Origin: Salegentibacter salegens
Lineage (GTDB): Bacteria; Bacteroidota; Bacteroidia; Flavobacteriales; Flavobacteriaceae
Length of the DNA stretch: 64,000 nucleotides
Assembly (NCBI RefSeq): GCF_900142975.1
Contig: NZ_LT670848.1
Span: 1,240,001 to 1,304,000 of the forward strand
Direction: 5' to 3'
Each line of letters opens with the position of its first letter. Position 1 is the first letter of the stretch. Of this stretch, positions 1-8,285 are shown in pieces. Under the pieces are notes generated by a model that searched no databases, was not told where the DNA came from, and worked only from the letters and a program-made list of their open reading frames with translations. The translations under genes and the position numbers were made by a program.

Positions 1-641
1 ATCGGTGGCAAAACCCTGTCCAGGCCTTCCAGAAGATGAATGTTCATCTCGTTAGGATTTATATCTGGATAATCTTTAGGTACAATATGGTTCTTTAATT
101 CGGCAATTGCGCCACTAAGCTCTACTCCTGTTGGCCCTGCTCCTACTAAAACAAAATTAAGTAGTGCTTTTCTTAGTTCAGGATCATCGGTAATAACCGC
201 CTGTTCTAAATTTTCCAGGATCAAACTACGAATATTTAATGCCTGCGGAACGGTTTTCATCCACATCCCATTCTTCTCAATACTCTTATTTCCAAAGAAA
301 TTAGTTTTAGAACCTGTAGCGATCACCAGGTAATCGTAGATTAAATCTCCAATAGTAGTTTCAATATAACTTTTTTCGGTATTTATAGATTTTACCTCGG
401 CCATCCTAAAAATGCATTTCTTACTATTTCGCGTAATTTTACGCATAGGATATGCAATAGAGTCTGGCTCTAAACCAGAGGTAGAAACCTGGTAAAGTAA
501 GGGCTGAAAAGTATGATAGTTATGACGGTCTAAAATCACGGTTTGAACGTCTTCGCCAATCAATTTTCTCACCATCGCCATTCCCGCAAAACCGCCACCA
601 ATAATAACGACTCTAGGTAAATTTGTTCTTGGAATATTCAT
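1..641 (-). CDS. Type II NADH dehydrogenase (NDH-2), C-terminus outside window
   Basis: Reading the minus strand from the ATG at 641 gives an open frame of about 213 residues that leaves the window at position 1, so the C-terminal half is missing. An FAD-binding Rossmann motif (VVIIGGGFAG, about residues 11-20), an ATGSKTNFFG segment and a second dinucleotide motif (LVGAGPTGVELSG, about residues 163-175) match single-subunit NADH:quinone oxidoreductases. Such enzymes oxidise NADH at the inner membrane face and reduce quinone without pumping protons. A -7 box lies at 703-710, and a copy of a dispersed repeat lies between promoter and start codon. Confidence 0.88.
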   Translation of the reverse strand, partial: MNIPRTNLPRVVIIGGGFAGMAMVRKLIGEDVQTVILDRHNYHTFQPLLYQVSTSGLEPDSIAYPMRKITRNSKKCIFRMAEVKSINTEKSYIETTIGDLIYDYLVIATGSKTNFFGNKSIEKNGMWMKTVPQALNIRSLILENLEQAVITDDPELRKALLNFVLVGAGPTGVELSGAIAELKNHIVPKDYPDINPNEMNIHLLEGLDRVLPP

Positions 642-650
642 AAAGCTTGG

Positions 651-677
651 TTTTACTCGCTAATCGAGATTTAAATT
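651..677 (-). repeat. Tail half of dispersed intergenic repeat family 1 (copy E)
   Basis: Read on the minus strand, this stretch matches 53965-53990 with one mismatch. It contains CTCGATTAGCGAG, a variant of the 13-nt inverted repeat CTCGATTATCGAG. It lies between the -7 box and the start codon of the NDH-2 gene, so it would be in the 5' leader. Confidence 0.6.
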
Positions 678-702
678 AACCCAATTACAGAGGTAGTGTA
701 CT

Positions 703-710
703 CAAATTTA
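703..710 (-). promoter_or_regulatory. -7 promoter box for the NDH-2 gene
   Basis: TAAATTTG on the minus strand matches the Bacteroidota -7 consensus TAnnTTTG and lies 62 bases upstream of the NDH-2 ATG. I see no clear TTG at the usual -33 distance. Confidence 0.5.
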
Positions 711-783
711 AGTTTTCTCGTGCTTTGACTGAAAAAATAAGGCTGCATTAACTATACTTTATACTTTTTTGTAACATTGCAGC

Positions 784-804
784 CTCTTATACTACATATA
801 AGAG
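784..804. promoter_or_regulatory. Perfect inverted repeat before the ECF sigma gene
   Basis: CTCTTATA and TATAAGAG form two 8-bp arms around a 5-nt loop (CTACA), ending 13 bases before the GTG start of the sigma factor gene. It could be an operator or a leader hairpin. Nothing in the sequence decides between these. Confidence 0.35.
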
Positions 805-817
805 CTAACCAATTATT

Positions 818-1312
818 GTGGATAAGGAATTAGAACATCAGTTTGTAACAAATCTGGAAAAACACCAGAATATTGCGCATAAAATTTGCCGCCTTTATAC
901 GAATGATCAGGATTCTCACAACGATCTTTTTCAGGAAATTACCATTCAGCTCTGGAAAGCTTACCCGAAATTTAGGGGTGAAGCTAAATTTAGCACCTGG
1001 ATGTACAGAGTTGCTTTAAATACTGCCATCACTTTATACCGAAAGAAAAAAAGAAGTATAAAAACGCAGGATTTTGATACCGTAGATTTTAAAATTAAAG
1101 CCGAAGAATATGACGATGAGACCGAGCAGCAATTAAAAGTAATGTATTCTGCAATTCAGGAATTAAACGATATTGAAAAAGCGCTCGTTTTTTTATATCT
1201 GGAAGATGAAAATTACAGGGACATTTCTGAAACCCTTGGTATTACTGAAGTAAATGCACGAGTGAAGATGAACAGGGTGAAAACTAAGTTAAAAAATATT
1301 TTAAATCCGTAG
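818..1312 (+). CDS. ECF-type RNA polymerase sigma-70 factor
   Basis: This 164-residue protein has the two-domain layout of group 4 (ECF) sigma factors. Region 2 is about residues 10-80, with DLFQEITIQLWKAYPKF and the helix STWMYRVALNTAI. Region 4 is about residues 105-160, with the helix-turn-helix YRDISETLGITEVNARVKMN. It starts with GTG, since no ATG lies in a suitable place. The next gene starts 6 bases after its stop, so the two are almost certainly co-transcribed. The partner has no zinc anti-sigma motif, but a regulatory link is plausible. The target genes are unknown. Confidence 0.9.
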   Translation: MDKELEHQFVTNLEKHQNIAHKICRLYTNDQDSHNDLFQEITIQLWKAYPKFRGEAKFSTWMYRVALNTAITLYRKKKRSIKTQDFDTVDFKIKAEEYDDETEQQLKVMYSAIQELNDIEKALVFLYLEDENYRDISETLGITEVNARVKMNRVKTKLKNILNP

Positions 1313-1318
1313 AGAATA

Positions 1319-1957
1319 ATGGATGGACTGGATTTATTGAAAAAAGACTGGAAGAAGCGGGAAGGCAATATTCCCCAACTTTCCTATAACGAAATTTATA
1401 AGATGCTGTGGAAGCGCTCATCTTCAATTGTTAAATGGATATTTGTAATTAGTATTCTTGAATTTCTATTCTGGGCTCTTATTACCATTTTCATGGCAGA
1501 TCACGAATATTGGGCAGAGATGGAGCGTATTCATTTAAAAGAATTTACCGTAATAACTTATGCGATTAATTATGGAATCACTTTTTTCTTTATCTATTGT
1601 TTTTATAAGAATTACCGAAGAATATCTTCTACAGATAATGTGGCAAAATTGATTAAAAATATTCTACGCACAAGAAAAACTGTAAAATATTACATAGGAT
1701 ATATTTTAATCTCAACAGCGGTAGTTACACTTATATACACCTATTTTTTTATGAATTATCATGCCACTAACACAGTGGTTGATGATATTGAAAAATACAG
1801 TTTTACTCCGCTACAATGGCTTATGTTCGCAGGAATAGTTATAGGTGGTTTAGCTGTTTTTATAGGATTTATTTGGTTATTCTACAGAATTATATACGGA
1901 ATACTTCTACGCCGATTAAATAAAAACTATAAGGAACTCAAGAAATTGGAGCTTTAA
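1319..1957 (+). CDS. Four-helix membrane protein, co-transcribed with the ECF sigma factor
   Basis: This is a 212-residue protein of unknown function. A basic N-terminus (LLKKDWKKREGNIPQ) is followed by four hydrophobic segments, at about residues 38-58, 80-98, 121-141 and 162-190. The C-terminus is basic and probably cytoplasmic. It has no recognisable catalytic motif. Because it directly follows an ECF sigma gene, I infer that it could sense an envelope signal or hold the sigma factor at the membrane. It lacks the HxxxCxxC zinc motif of classic anti-sigma factors, so this role is only a guess. Confidence 0.7.
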   Translation: MDGLDLLKKDWKKREGNIPQLSYNEIYKMLWKRSSSIVKWIFVISILEFLFWALITIFMADHEYWAEMERIHLKEFTVITYAINYGITFFFIYCFYKNYRRISSTDNVAKLIKNILRTRKTVKYYIGYILISTAVVTLIYTYFFMNYHATNTVVDDIEKYSFTPLQWLMFAGIVIGGLAVFIGFIWLFYRIIYGILLRRLNKNYKELKKLEL

Positions 1958-1973
1958 AATAACAATTATCACT

Positions 1974-2061
1974 CGTCACCCTGAACTGGTTTCAGGGTCT
2001 AAGATGAATTGAAAGTTAGATTCCCTAAATTCGGGATAAAGGTATAAAGGCTGAAACAAGT
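1974..2061 (+). repeat. Dispersed intergenic repeat family 2 (copy 1)
   Basis: It starts CGTCACCCTGAA and contains the hairpin CCCTGAA/TTCAGGG, then TCTAAG, TTAGAT, CGGGATAAAG and CTGAAACAA in that order. The same blocks occur in the same order at 54015-54130, with substitutions and a longer middle. Confidence 0.6.
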
Positions 2062-2105
2062 TAATTTATAAAATAATAGCCAGATTAAATTTTAAGCTAT
2101 AAATC

Positions 2106-2147
2106 AAAAAAATGGCTGTTTGAAATTACTATCAAACAGCCATTTTT
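2106..2147 (-). terminator. Rho-independent terminator after lpdA
   Basis: The arms TGGCTGTTTGA (2113-2123) and TCAAACAGCCA (2132-2142) are perfect complements. They are flanked by an A run on the left and a T run on the right, so the hairpin could terminate in both directions. It lies 27 bases past the lpdA stop codon. Confidence 0.85.
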
Positions 2148-2173
2148 ATATAAATTATAATGCTGATAATTAA

Positions 2174-3580
2174 CTATACGTGAAGCGCACGATTATCTGT
2201 AGCAGCAAGAGCAGCTTCCTTAACAGCTTCAGCATAAGTTGGATGTGCGTGGCTCATTCTTGCAATATCCTCGGCAGATGCTCTATATTCCATAGCGGTT
2301 ACAGCTTCAGCAATAAGATCGGCAGTACGGGCGCCAATCATATGCACGCCTAAAACCTCATCGGTCTTTTCATCGGCAAGGATTTTTACAAATCCGTCTG
2401 TATCTCCACTTGCCCTGGCACGTCCAAGAGCACGCATCGGGAATTTTCCTTCTTTATATTTAACGCTATCTTCCTTAAGTTGTTCTTCGGTTTTTCCTAC
2501 AGAAGCAACTTCCGGCCAGGTATAAACAACCCCGGGAATTAAATTATAATCAATATGTGGTTTTTGACCCGCCATTATTTCAGCAACAAAAGATCCTTCT
2601 TCTTCGGCCTTATGAGCCAGCATTGCGCCTTTTACAACATCACCAATAGCGTAAATATTATCTACATTAGTTTGTAGATGTTCGTTCACTTCAATTCTAC
2701 CTTTATCATCAACTTTTACTCCTGCAGCATCAGCATTTAAACCATCGGTAAAAGGTTTACGCCCTACAGAAACAAGACAATAATCTGCTTTTATTTCAAT
2801 CTCTTTATCCTTTTTATCATCAGCTTTTATAATGATCTCGTCGCCTTTACGCTCTACCGATTTTACTTTTGTAGAAGTATGGAATTTCACGCCTTGCTTC
2901 TTAAGTACTTTTTGAAGTTCTTTTGAAAGTGCAGCATCCATTGTAGGAATAATTCTATCTAAAAATTCTACAACAGTAACCTCAGCTCCTAAACGACGGT
3001 AAACCTGGCCTAACTCCAGGCCAATTACACCACCGCCAATTACGACCATATGTTTAGGAATTTCTTTCAGTTTTAAAGCTTCGGTAGAAGTTATAATTCG
3101 TTCTTTATCCAGCTCGATAAACGGAAGGTTTGCTGGTTTTGAACCTGTAGCAATAATCGTTTTAGCAGCTTCAATGGTTTCGGTTTCACCATCGTTTTTT
3201 TCAATATTAATGTGGGTTTTATCTTTAAAAGATCCTACACCTTCAAAAACATCAATTTTATTTTTATCCATCAGGAACTTTACTCCATCGCAAGTTTGAC
3301 TTACTACTGAAGATTTACGCTCCATCATTTTCTCAAGGTTTACTTTTACCTCACCAGGAATTTCTATCCCGTGTTCTTCAAAATGTTTAACTGCATCGTG
3401 GTAATGATGCGAAGAATCTAGCAAAGCTTTACTTGGAATACAACCTACATTAAGGCAGGTTCCACCCAAGGTTGAATATTTTTCTATGATAGCAGTTTTC
3501 ATTCCCAATTGCGCGCAGCGTATAGCGGCCACATATCCTCCGGGGCCCGAACCTATAACTGCAACATCATATTTACTCAT
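2174..3580 (-). CDS. lpdA: Dihydrolipoyl dehydrogenase (E3)
   Basis: This flavoprotein reoxidises the dihydrolipoyl groups of 2-oxoacid dehydrogenase complexes with NAD+. The 468 residues show the FAD motif GSGPGG (10-15), the redox-active disulfide CLNVGC (Cys42 and Cys47), a central NAD site VVIGGGVIGLELG and the C-terminal HAHPTYAEAVKEA, which carries the catalytic His-Glu pair. I start at the ATG at 3580. An upstream in-frame ATG at 3643 would lie beyond the promoter box at 3620-3627, so it is unlikely to be used. No E1 or E2 gene is nearby. The gene follows the aldehyde dehydrogenase but has its own promoter and terminator. Confidence 0.95.
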   Translation of the reverse strand: MSKYDVAVIGSGPGGYVAAIRCAQLGMKTAIIEKYSTLGGTCLNVGCIPSKALLDSSHHYHDAVKHFEEHGIEIPGEVKVNLEKMMERKSSVVSQTCDGVKFLMDKNKIDVFEGVGSFKDKTHINIEKNDGETETIEAAKTIIATGSKPANLPFIELDKERIITSTEALKLKEIPKHMVVIGGGVIGLELGQVYRRLGAEVTVVEFLDRIIPTMDAALSKELQKVLKKQGVKFHTSTKVKSVERKGDEIIIKADDKKDKEIEIKADYCLVSVGRKPFTDGLNADAAGVKVDDKGRIEVNEHLQTNVDNIYAIGDVVKGAMLAHKAEEEGSFVAEIMAGQKPHIDYNLIPGVVYTWPEVASVGKTEEQLKEDSVKYKEGKFPMRALGRARASGDTDGFVKILADEKTDEVLGVHMIGARTADLIAEAVTAMEYRASAEDIARMSHAHPTYAEAVKEAALAATDNRALHV

Positions 3581-3619
3581 AATTCTAATTTTTATGTTGA
3601 TTTTTAAACAAACAGAACA

Positions 3620-3650
3620 CAAAAGTACAACTATTCGGGGCAATGACCAA
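3620..3650 (-). promoter_or_regulatory. Promoter of lpdA
   Basis: On the minus strand a TTG (3648-3650), a 20-base spacer and TACTTTTG (3620-3627) match the Bacteroidota consensus TTG-N(17-23)-TAnnTTTG. This places the lpdA start at 3580 rather than at the upstream ATG. Confidence 0.65.
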
Positions 3651-3668
3651 TGCTGATAAAATTATGAT

Positions 3669-5027
3669 TTAGGCTTTAACATAAACTGTTTTCTTATTAA
3701 CAAACTCCATCATTCCTTCTTTGGCTAACTCCCTCCCGTAGCCCGATCGCTTAGTTCCACCAAAGGGAAGTCGGGGATCAGATTTCACAAGCTCGTTTAC
3801 AAAGTAGGCGCCATCGCTAACGCTTCCCGCCATTTCCATCGCTTTTTGAATATCTTTTGTAAAAACCGTAGTTCCCAACCCAAATTTAGATTTTTCTGAA
3901 AATTCAAATGCTTCCTCTATGCTTTTTGCCTTAATAATTGCTGCGAGAGGGCCAAAAGTTTCTTCATCGAAAGCGGGCATTCCCGGTTTTACATTTCCTA
4001 AAATAGTTGGTTGGTGGAAACACTCGTTCTGTTCCCCACCAAGTAATAACTCAGCTCCATGTTCTAAAGATCTTTTTACCTGACTTTGAAGTTGATCTGC
4101 CAGGTCTTTTCTGGCAAGCGTACCAACCTGGGTAGTGTCTTCCATAACATCTCCCGCTTTTAAATCACTTACCGCAGCCTTGAATTTAGAAACAAATTCA
4201 TCATAAATTCCTTCCAACAAAATAAAACGCTTCGCTGCAATACAGCTTTGTCCGCAGTTTAACATCCTGGCTGAAACCGCTGTTTTAACAGCGCGATCAA
4301 TATCGGCATCTTCCCAAACAATAAAGGAATTATTACCGCCTAACTCTAGCAAACTCTTTTTTATATATTTCCCCGAAAGTTGGGATACAGCAGATCCGGC
4401 AGCTTCACTTCCTGTTAAAGTAACCGCCTGCACGGCATCGTGGGCAATAATCATTTCTGTTTGATCGTGATGCACAATTAAATTCTGAAAAACACCTTTT
4501 GGATAGCCTGCTTTTTCAAAAACCTCTTCAATCATTAAAGCACATCCAAAAACATTGGGCGCGTGCTTTAAAATACCGGTGTTTCCGGCAGTAAGTGTAG
4601 GAGCAGCAAACCTAAAAACCTGCCAGAATGGAAAATTCCACGGCATAATAGCAAAAACACCTCCAATGGGATCGTGCCTAACATAGCTATGGGTAGCATC
4701 GGTTTTTATTTCTTCTGAAGCGAGAAATTCTTCAGCATTTTCAGCATAATAATCGCAAACCCAGGCACATTTATTTACTTCAGCCCTGGATTCAGAAATT
4801 GGTTTTCCCATTTCTTGAGTGATCATTTTGGCATATTCCTCTACATTATCTCTTAATACCTGAGCTGCTTTTTGTAAAAGCTCGGTTCTAAAAGAAAGCG
4901 GCTGTTTACTCCAGTCTTTAAAAGCTTTAGCAGATAATTCTAAAACCTGCGTAGTTTCGTTAGGTGTTTGAGCTGTATATTTCCCTACCTGTTCTCCGTT
5001 ATAGGGATTTGTGCTATAAAATTCCAT
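3669..5027 (-). CDS. NAD(P)+-dependent aldehyde (succinate-semialdehyde type) dehydrogenase
   Basis: This 452-residue protein belongs to the aldehyde dehydrogenase superfamily and fits the short succinate-semialdehyde dehydrogenase branch (Sad/YneI-like). It shows the PWNFPFWQ segment, the general-base Glu in LLELGG (about residue 228) and the nucleophile Cys262 in NCGQSCIAAKRF. The reaction is oxidation of an aldehyde to the acid with reduction of NAD(P)+. It lies at the end of a cluster with a GABA-type aminotransferase, which supports a semialdehyde substrate. Succinate semialdehyde is likely, but another amine-derived aldehyde is possible. Confidence 0.88.
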   Translation of the reverse strand: MEFYSTNPYNGEQVGKYTAQTPNETTQVLELSAKAFKDWSKQPLSFRTELLQKAAQVLRDNVEEYAKMITQEMGKPISESRAEVNKCAWVCDYYAENAEEFLASEEIKTDATHSYVRHDPIGGVFAIMPWNFPFWQVFRFAAPTLTAGNTGILKHAPNVFGCALMIEEVFEKAGYPKGVFQNLIVHHDQTEMIIAHDAVQAVTLTGSEAAGSAVSQLSGKYIKKSLLELGGNNSFIVWEDADIDRAVKTAVSARMLNCGQSCIAAKRFILLEGIYDEFVSKFKAAVSDLKAGDVMEDTTQVGTLARKDLADQLQSQVKRSLEHGAELLLGGEQNECFHQPTILGNVKPGMPAFDEETFGPLAAIIKAKSIEEAFEFSEKSKFGLGTTVFTKDIQKAMEMAGSVSDGAYFVNELVKSDPRLPFGGTKRSGYGRELAKEGMMEFVNKKTVYVKA

Positions 5028-5162
5028 TGTGTTTTATTTTTTATGGACTATTGAATTAGATTTTCAAGGAAGAATATTAACTAAAAAACCTGATGAAATA
5101 AACAGGGAAACATCCATTATTTATTACACCAGGTTCTATAGAAAATTATTTAACAGAAAGGT

Positions 5163-6413
5163 CTAACTCTTCCAGGAATCGGCATATCCTGTTCCTATTT
5201 TACTCCAGAAACCGGCTACTGCCTGCCAGGAGACTTCCCCGTTATTAATTATTGTTCCTCTTAATTTTTCAAGGTCTCGCTCATTTGTTGTTGGGTGAGC
5301 CTGGGCCATGGCATTTACCAAAATTTCGGTAACAGTTTCCTGCCAATCTACATTTTCAGCATACTGCTCTTCGAATGGATCTTCTACCGTTTGGGCCATT
5401 TCTACAGCCTCCTGGATCCACCATTCAGATGCAACCTGAGCTGGTTCGTAATTTATGAGTTTATAAACTTCCTGAAAGTTTTCGAAACTTTGTTCTACCG
5501 AAGTTTGCGGCCAGCGAAGTACTACTTTTCCTTCTAACGGTCGGTATACCGAGGTAAATAAAGTCCCGAAACCTTCCTTGAACTTAGTATTGTAAAGCGG
5601 TGCCTTTAAAAAAGCATCGGCTACCTGAGTGGAATCCACTCTTTTGGCAGACAACATTTTATTCAGAAAAGACGAACGTTCCTGAGTTTTATTAAAGGCT
5701 GCGTTTTCTGGCCAGTCTATTGTTCCCTGGTGATTAGTAGTAAAAGAAGCATCGGTAACCAAAGGTGCCTTGTCTGGTGCCAATTGCACGGTTTTGAATT
5801 TTCCGGTTTTATCTACCACGGTTACGTTGTAAGACATATGCGAAGGAATCCTGATTAAAGCTGCAACAGCTTCATCAACATTACTACAAAATTCTAAAAC
5901 GTAACGTAAAATAAACGGAATACCGAAACCTACTCCTACCTCTTTTCGACCTCCGAAAGTAAGCGAAATAGCCAGCCCGTCTTCATTCATTCCGTCTACA
6001 ACCCCAATAAGGCAATCGCTGGTGGCGATTACTTTTTTATTATTCCAGGAGGTTAGTAATTGCGTTCCTTCCATAAGATCTGGATGAAAATCGTAATTTC
6101 TAACCAGTTGAATTTCTTCTCCCGTAGTAACCGCTTGTGAGCAACCACTTATATAAGCAGGAGGCTGAAAGCCTGTTAAAAACCGGGCTGCCACCTTATC
6201 TCCTTTTGCCAGTTTGCACAAACGCTGATAAGTAGGCCACATCTCTGGCATATATTTTTTAAGCGCTGCCTGTGAGGTTTTAAGATCTGGATAATTAGCT
6301 GTTCCTTTTGAATTAAGCCAGCTTTTATAAGCAGGCCAATGAGTTTTATATAATTTCTGCCATTTGGAACCCGGTTTTTCGGGTTCAGAAATAGCATTAA
6401 AATGTAATTGCAT
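5163..6413 (-). CDS. C45-family autoproteolytic Ntn-hydrolase/acyltransferase-like protein
   Basis: The 416 residues resemble the acyl-CoA:6-aminopenicillanate acyltransferase group (peptidase family C45, Ntn-hydrolase fold). The segment SGCSQAVTTGEE then VRNYDFHP marks the probable nucleophile Cys91, preceded by Gly90. Family members self-cleave at a Gly-Cys bond and use the freed Cys to hydrolyse or transfer an amide-linked acyl group. The 90 residues before Cys91 would then be the propeptide, close to the length in penicillin acyltransferase. No signal peptide is visible. It sits between an ATP-grasp ligase gene and an aldehyde dehydrogenase gene, so I infer that it cleaves an amide in that pathway. 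Confidence 0.75.
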   Translation of the reverse strand: MQLHFNAISEPEKPGSKWQKLYKTHWPAYKSWLNSKGTANYPDLKTSQAALKKYMPEMWPTYQRLCKLAKGDKVAARFLTGFQPPAYISGCSQAVTTGEEIQLVRNYDFHPDLMEGTQLLTSWNNKKVIATSDCLIGVVDGMNEDGLAISLTFGGRKEVGVGFGIPFILRYVLEFCSNVDEAVAALIRIPSHMSYNVTVVDKTGKFKTVQLAPDKAPLVTDASFTTNHQGTIDWPENAAFNKTQERSSFLNKMLSAKRVDSTQVADAFLKAPLYNTKFKEGFGTLFTSVYRPLEGKVVLRWPQTSVEQSFENFQEVYKLINYEPAQVASEWWIQEAVEMAQTVEDPFEEQYAENVDWQETVTEILVNAMAQAHPTTNERDLEKLRGTIINNGEVSWQAVAGFWSKIGTGYADSWKS

Positions 6414-6496
6414 GTTGAATGGTTTTTAAATAATAATGGTTTATTGATATGGCAAAATAGTTTTATTTCCTTTTACTCCCTCAAAATCCCACGATA

Positions 6497-8281
6497 TTAT
6501 TTAGTTAAAGTTCCTGACAATTTTGGCTTTTTTTTATCTTCTACCATTTCAGAAGTGTATTGTGCCCTAATCGCCTTAATCCAGTGTTTAGCCCTGTTGT
6601 TAAGCTGAAAATCATCGGTCATCATACGTCCCCGGCTCACTAAAATTCCCATATCTGCTCCTTCATACAGGTAGTCTCCTTTTCTGGTTATACGTAAGAA
6701 AAAAGCTTCATTTTCATTTTCAACCGCCCTCCGGTGAGTATCCATCCTGTCAAATTGAATATGGCCGGTATCATACATTCTGTAAATACCAGAGTTTGGG
6801 GCATTTGTTACATATTCTACAGTATCTTCGGTATGTTTTACAATAAGCTGGCTCCAACCATCTATATTCTCCTGGCGGGCCCAACGATTATTAATAGCCT
6901 CTATATCAAGGTCATAATCGATATCCATCCATTCTAAAATATGAAAAACAAATAAGGGTGCATCTGCAAGAGCAAAAACAGCGTGATTGGTTATGGAACT
7001 GGCTCCAGTAACCCGCGGATTTAACTCCCCAAGATAAATCTCACCATTGTCCTGATCTATTAAAAAATCGAGTTCAAAATATCCTTTATAACCTTCTTCC
7101 CGCAATTGGTTACCAAATAACTGGGTGTATTCTATCGCTTTATCTCTTAACTCGGGAGTAAAAGCATTGGGATAAATCTCGTTGCCACACCAACCACCTT
7201 CATAGGGAGTAAGTTCTTTAAATCCTACCAATTCTGTCATTAAAGGAGCTACGATGGTGCCGTGCCTGGTAACACAAGCTTCTATAGCAGAACCTCGGCA
7301 ACGAATACGTTTCATTACCTTAACTTCCTCTTCTTTTTCAATCTCTTCAGCGTGTTTTTGATAGTCTTCTTCATTCGAAATAAAGAAAGTAGTATGCCCG
7401 GAATCTCCAAAAGGTGTTTGAATAACCAGTTCGTTTCCAAGGTGTTTAGAAATTTCCCTTAAATGTTCATAATTATTTACTTTGTTAAGTACATAAGGAA
7501 CACAGGCAACACAGGCTTTTTCTGCAATACGGTTGGTGTTTACTTTGTTATCCAGGAAAGTTCGCATTTCGGCTTTTGGAAACATAATTTCCAAACCTAG
7601 CTTTTCTGCAAGTTCTTCGGTTTTTTCATTGAACATAAGGAACATTGCCTTACCAGCCCTTCCGTCTATAGATCTCGTTTTTAAATAATCCTGAACTTCG
7701 GGATGCTGCAATAAATAATTATTTATGTCTTCGATTCCTTCAAAATCATCATGAGGAATCTCGGTTTTAGGTGAAAAAACATTAGGATGAAGACCATCAA
7801 AACACTCGATATGGCAAATAAATTTGAATCCTTTAATCCACTCATCGGCACCTAAAAGATTGAAGTTTGTTGCACTTATAAAGTATAAGGGTTCTTCATT
7901 TTTATGAAAAGACCGTCTAATATCCGAAACCCCCTCAAGGGCATTCTTACTCTTATATTGTCGGGGAGCTTTGGCTGGAGATTTATCATCTTTCACCTGC
8001 TTCGGGGCCACCGCCTTTTTACTTTTAGTAGTTTTCTTTTTAGCACCAGAAGCTGTAGTAGCTTTTTTCTTTTTGCTAGCGGAAGCAGGAGCTTTTCCTT
8101 GCTGTGCCGTAGAATCCAAAGGCACAGATTTCTTCCCTTTTAAAGTTTTTTCTTCGGTAACTTTTAATTTTCTGTCTTTTTTAGCACTACGTTCCGGAGA
8201 AGCCGGTTCTTTTTTAGGCGTGGTTTTCTTTGTATTGGTTGCTCCCTTTTTATTGGAGGCTTTTGGTTTTTTAGAATCCAT
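6497..8281 (-). CDS. ATP-grasp ligase with lysine/alanine-rich N-terminal tail
   Basis: This is a 594-residue protein. About the first 115 residues are low-complexity and rich in Lys, Ala, Ser, Thr and Pro (for example KKKKATTASGAKKKTTKSKK), like a histone H1 tail. The rest has ATP-grasp features: the segment VIQTPFGDSGHTTFFI (nucleotide loop), the metal-binding stretch GYFELDFLIDQDNGEIYLGELNPRV read in two parts, and TGASSITNHA. Database names such as biotin carboxylase would be misleading, because no biotin-system partner is present. ATP-grasp enzymes join a carboxylate to an amine, thiol or similar group through an acyl phosphate. It starts 4 bases after the decarboxylase stop, so I infer that it acts on the amine product. 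Confidence 0.75.
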   Translation of the reverse strand: MDSKKPKASNKKGATNTKKTTPKKEPASPERSAKKDRKLKVTEEKTLKGKKSVPLDSTAQQGKAPASASKKKKATTASGAKKKTTKSKKAVAPKQVKDDKSPAKAPRQYKSKNALEGVSDIRRSFHKNEEPLYFISATNFNLLGADEWIKGFKFICHIECFDGLHPNVFSPKTEIPHDDFEGIEDINNYLLQHPEVQDYLKTRSIDGRAGKAMFLMFNEKTEELAEKLGLEIMFPKAEMRTFLDNKVNTNRIAEKACVACVPYVLNKVNNYEHLREISKHLGNELVIQTPFGDSGHTTFFISNEEDYQKHAEEIEKEEEVKVMKRIRCRGSAIEACVTRHGTIVAPLMTELVGFKELTPYEGGWCGNEIYPNAFTPELRDKAIEYTQLFGNQLREEGYKGYFELDFLIDQDNGEIYLGELNPRVTGASSITNHAVFALADAPLFVFHILEWMDIDYDLDIEAINNRWARQENIDGWSQLIVKHTEDTVEYVTNAPNSGIYRMYDTGHIQFDRMDTHRRAVENENEAFFLRITRKGDYLYEGADMGILVSRGRMMTDDFQLNNRAKHWIKAIRAQYTSEMVEDKKKPKLSGTLTK

Positions 8282-8285
8282 AATT

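Noticed and set aside
6497..8281. Reading the ATP-grasp protein as biotin carboxylase
   Set aside because: No biotin carrier or carboxyltransferase gene is nearby, and the cluster is built around amine chemistry.
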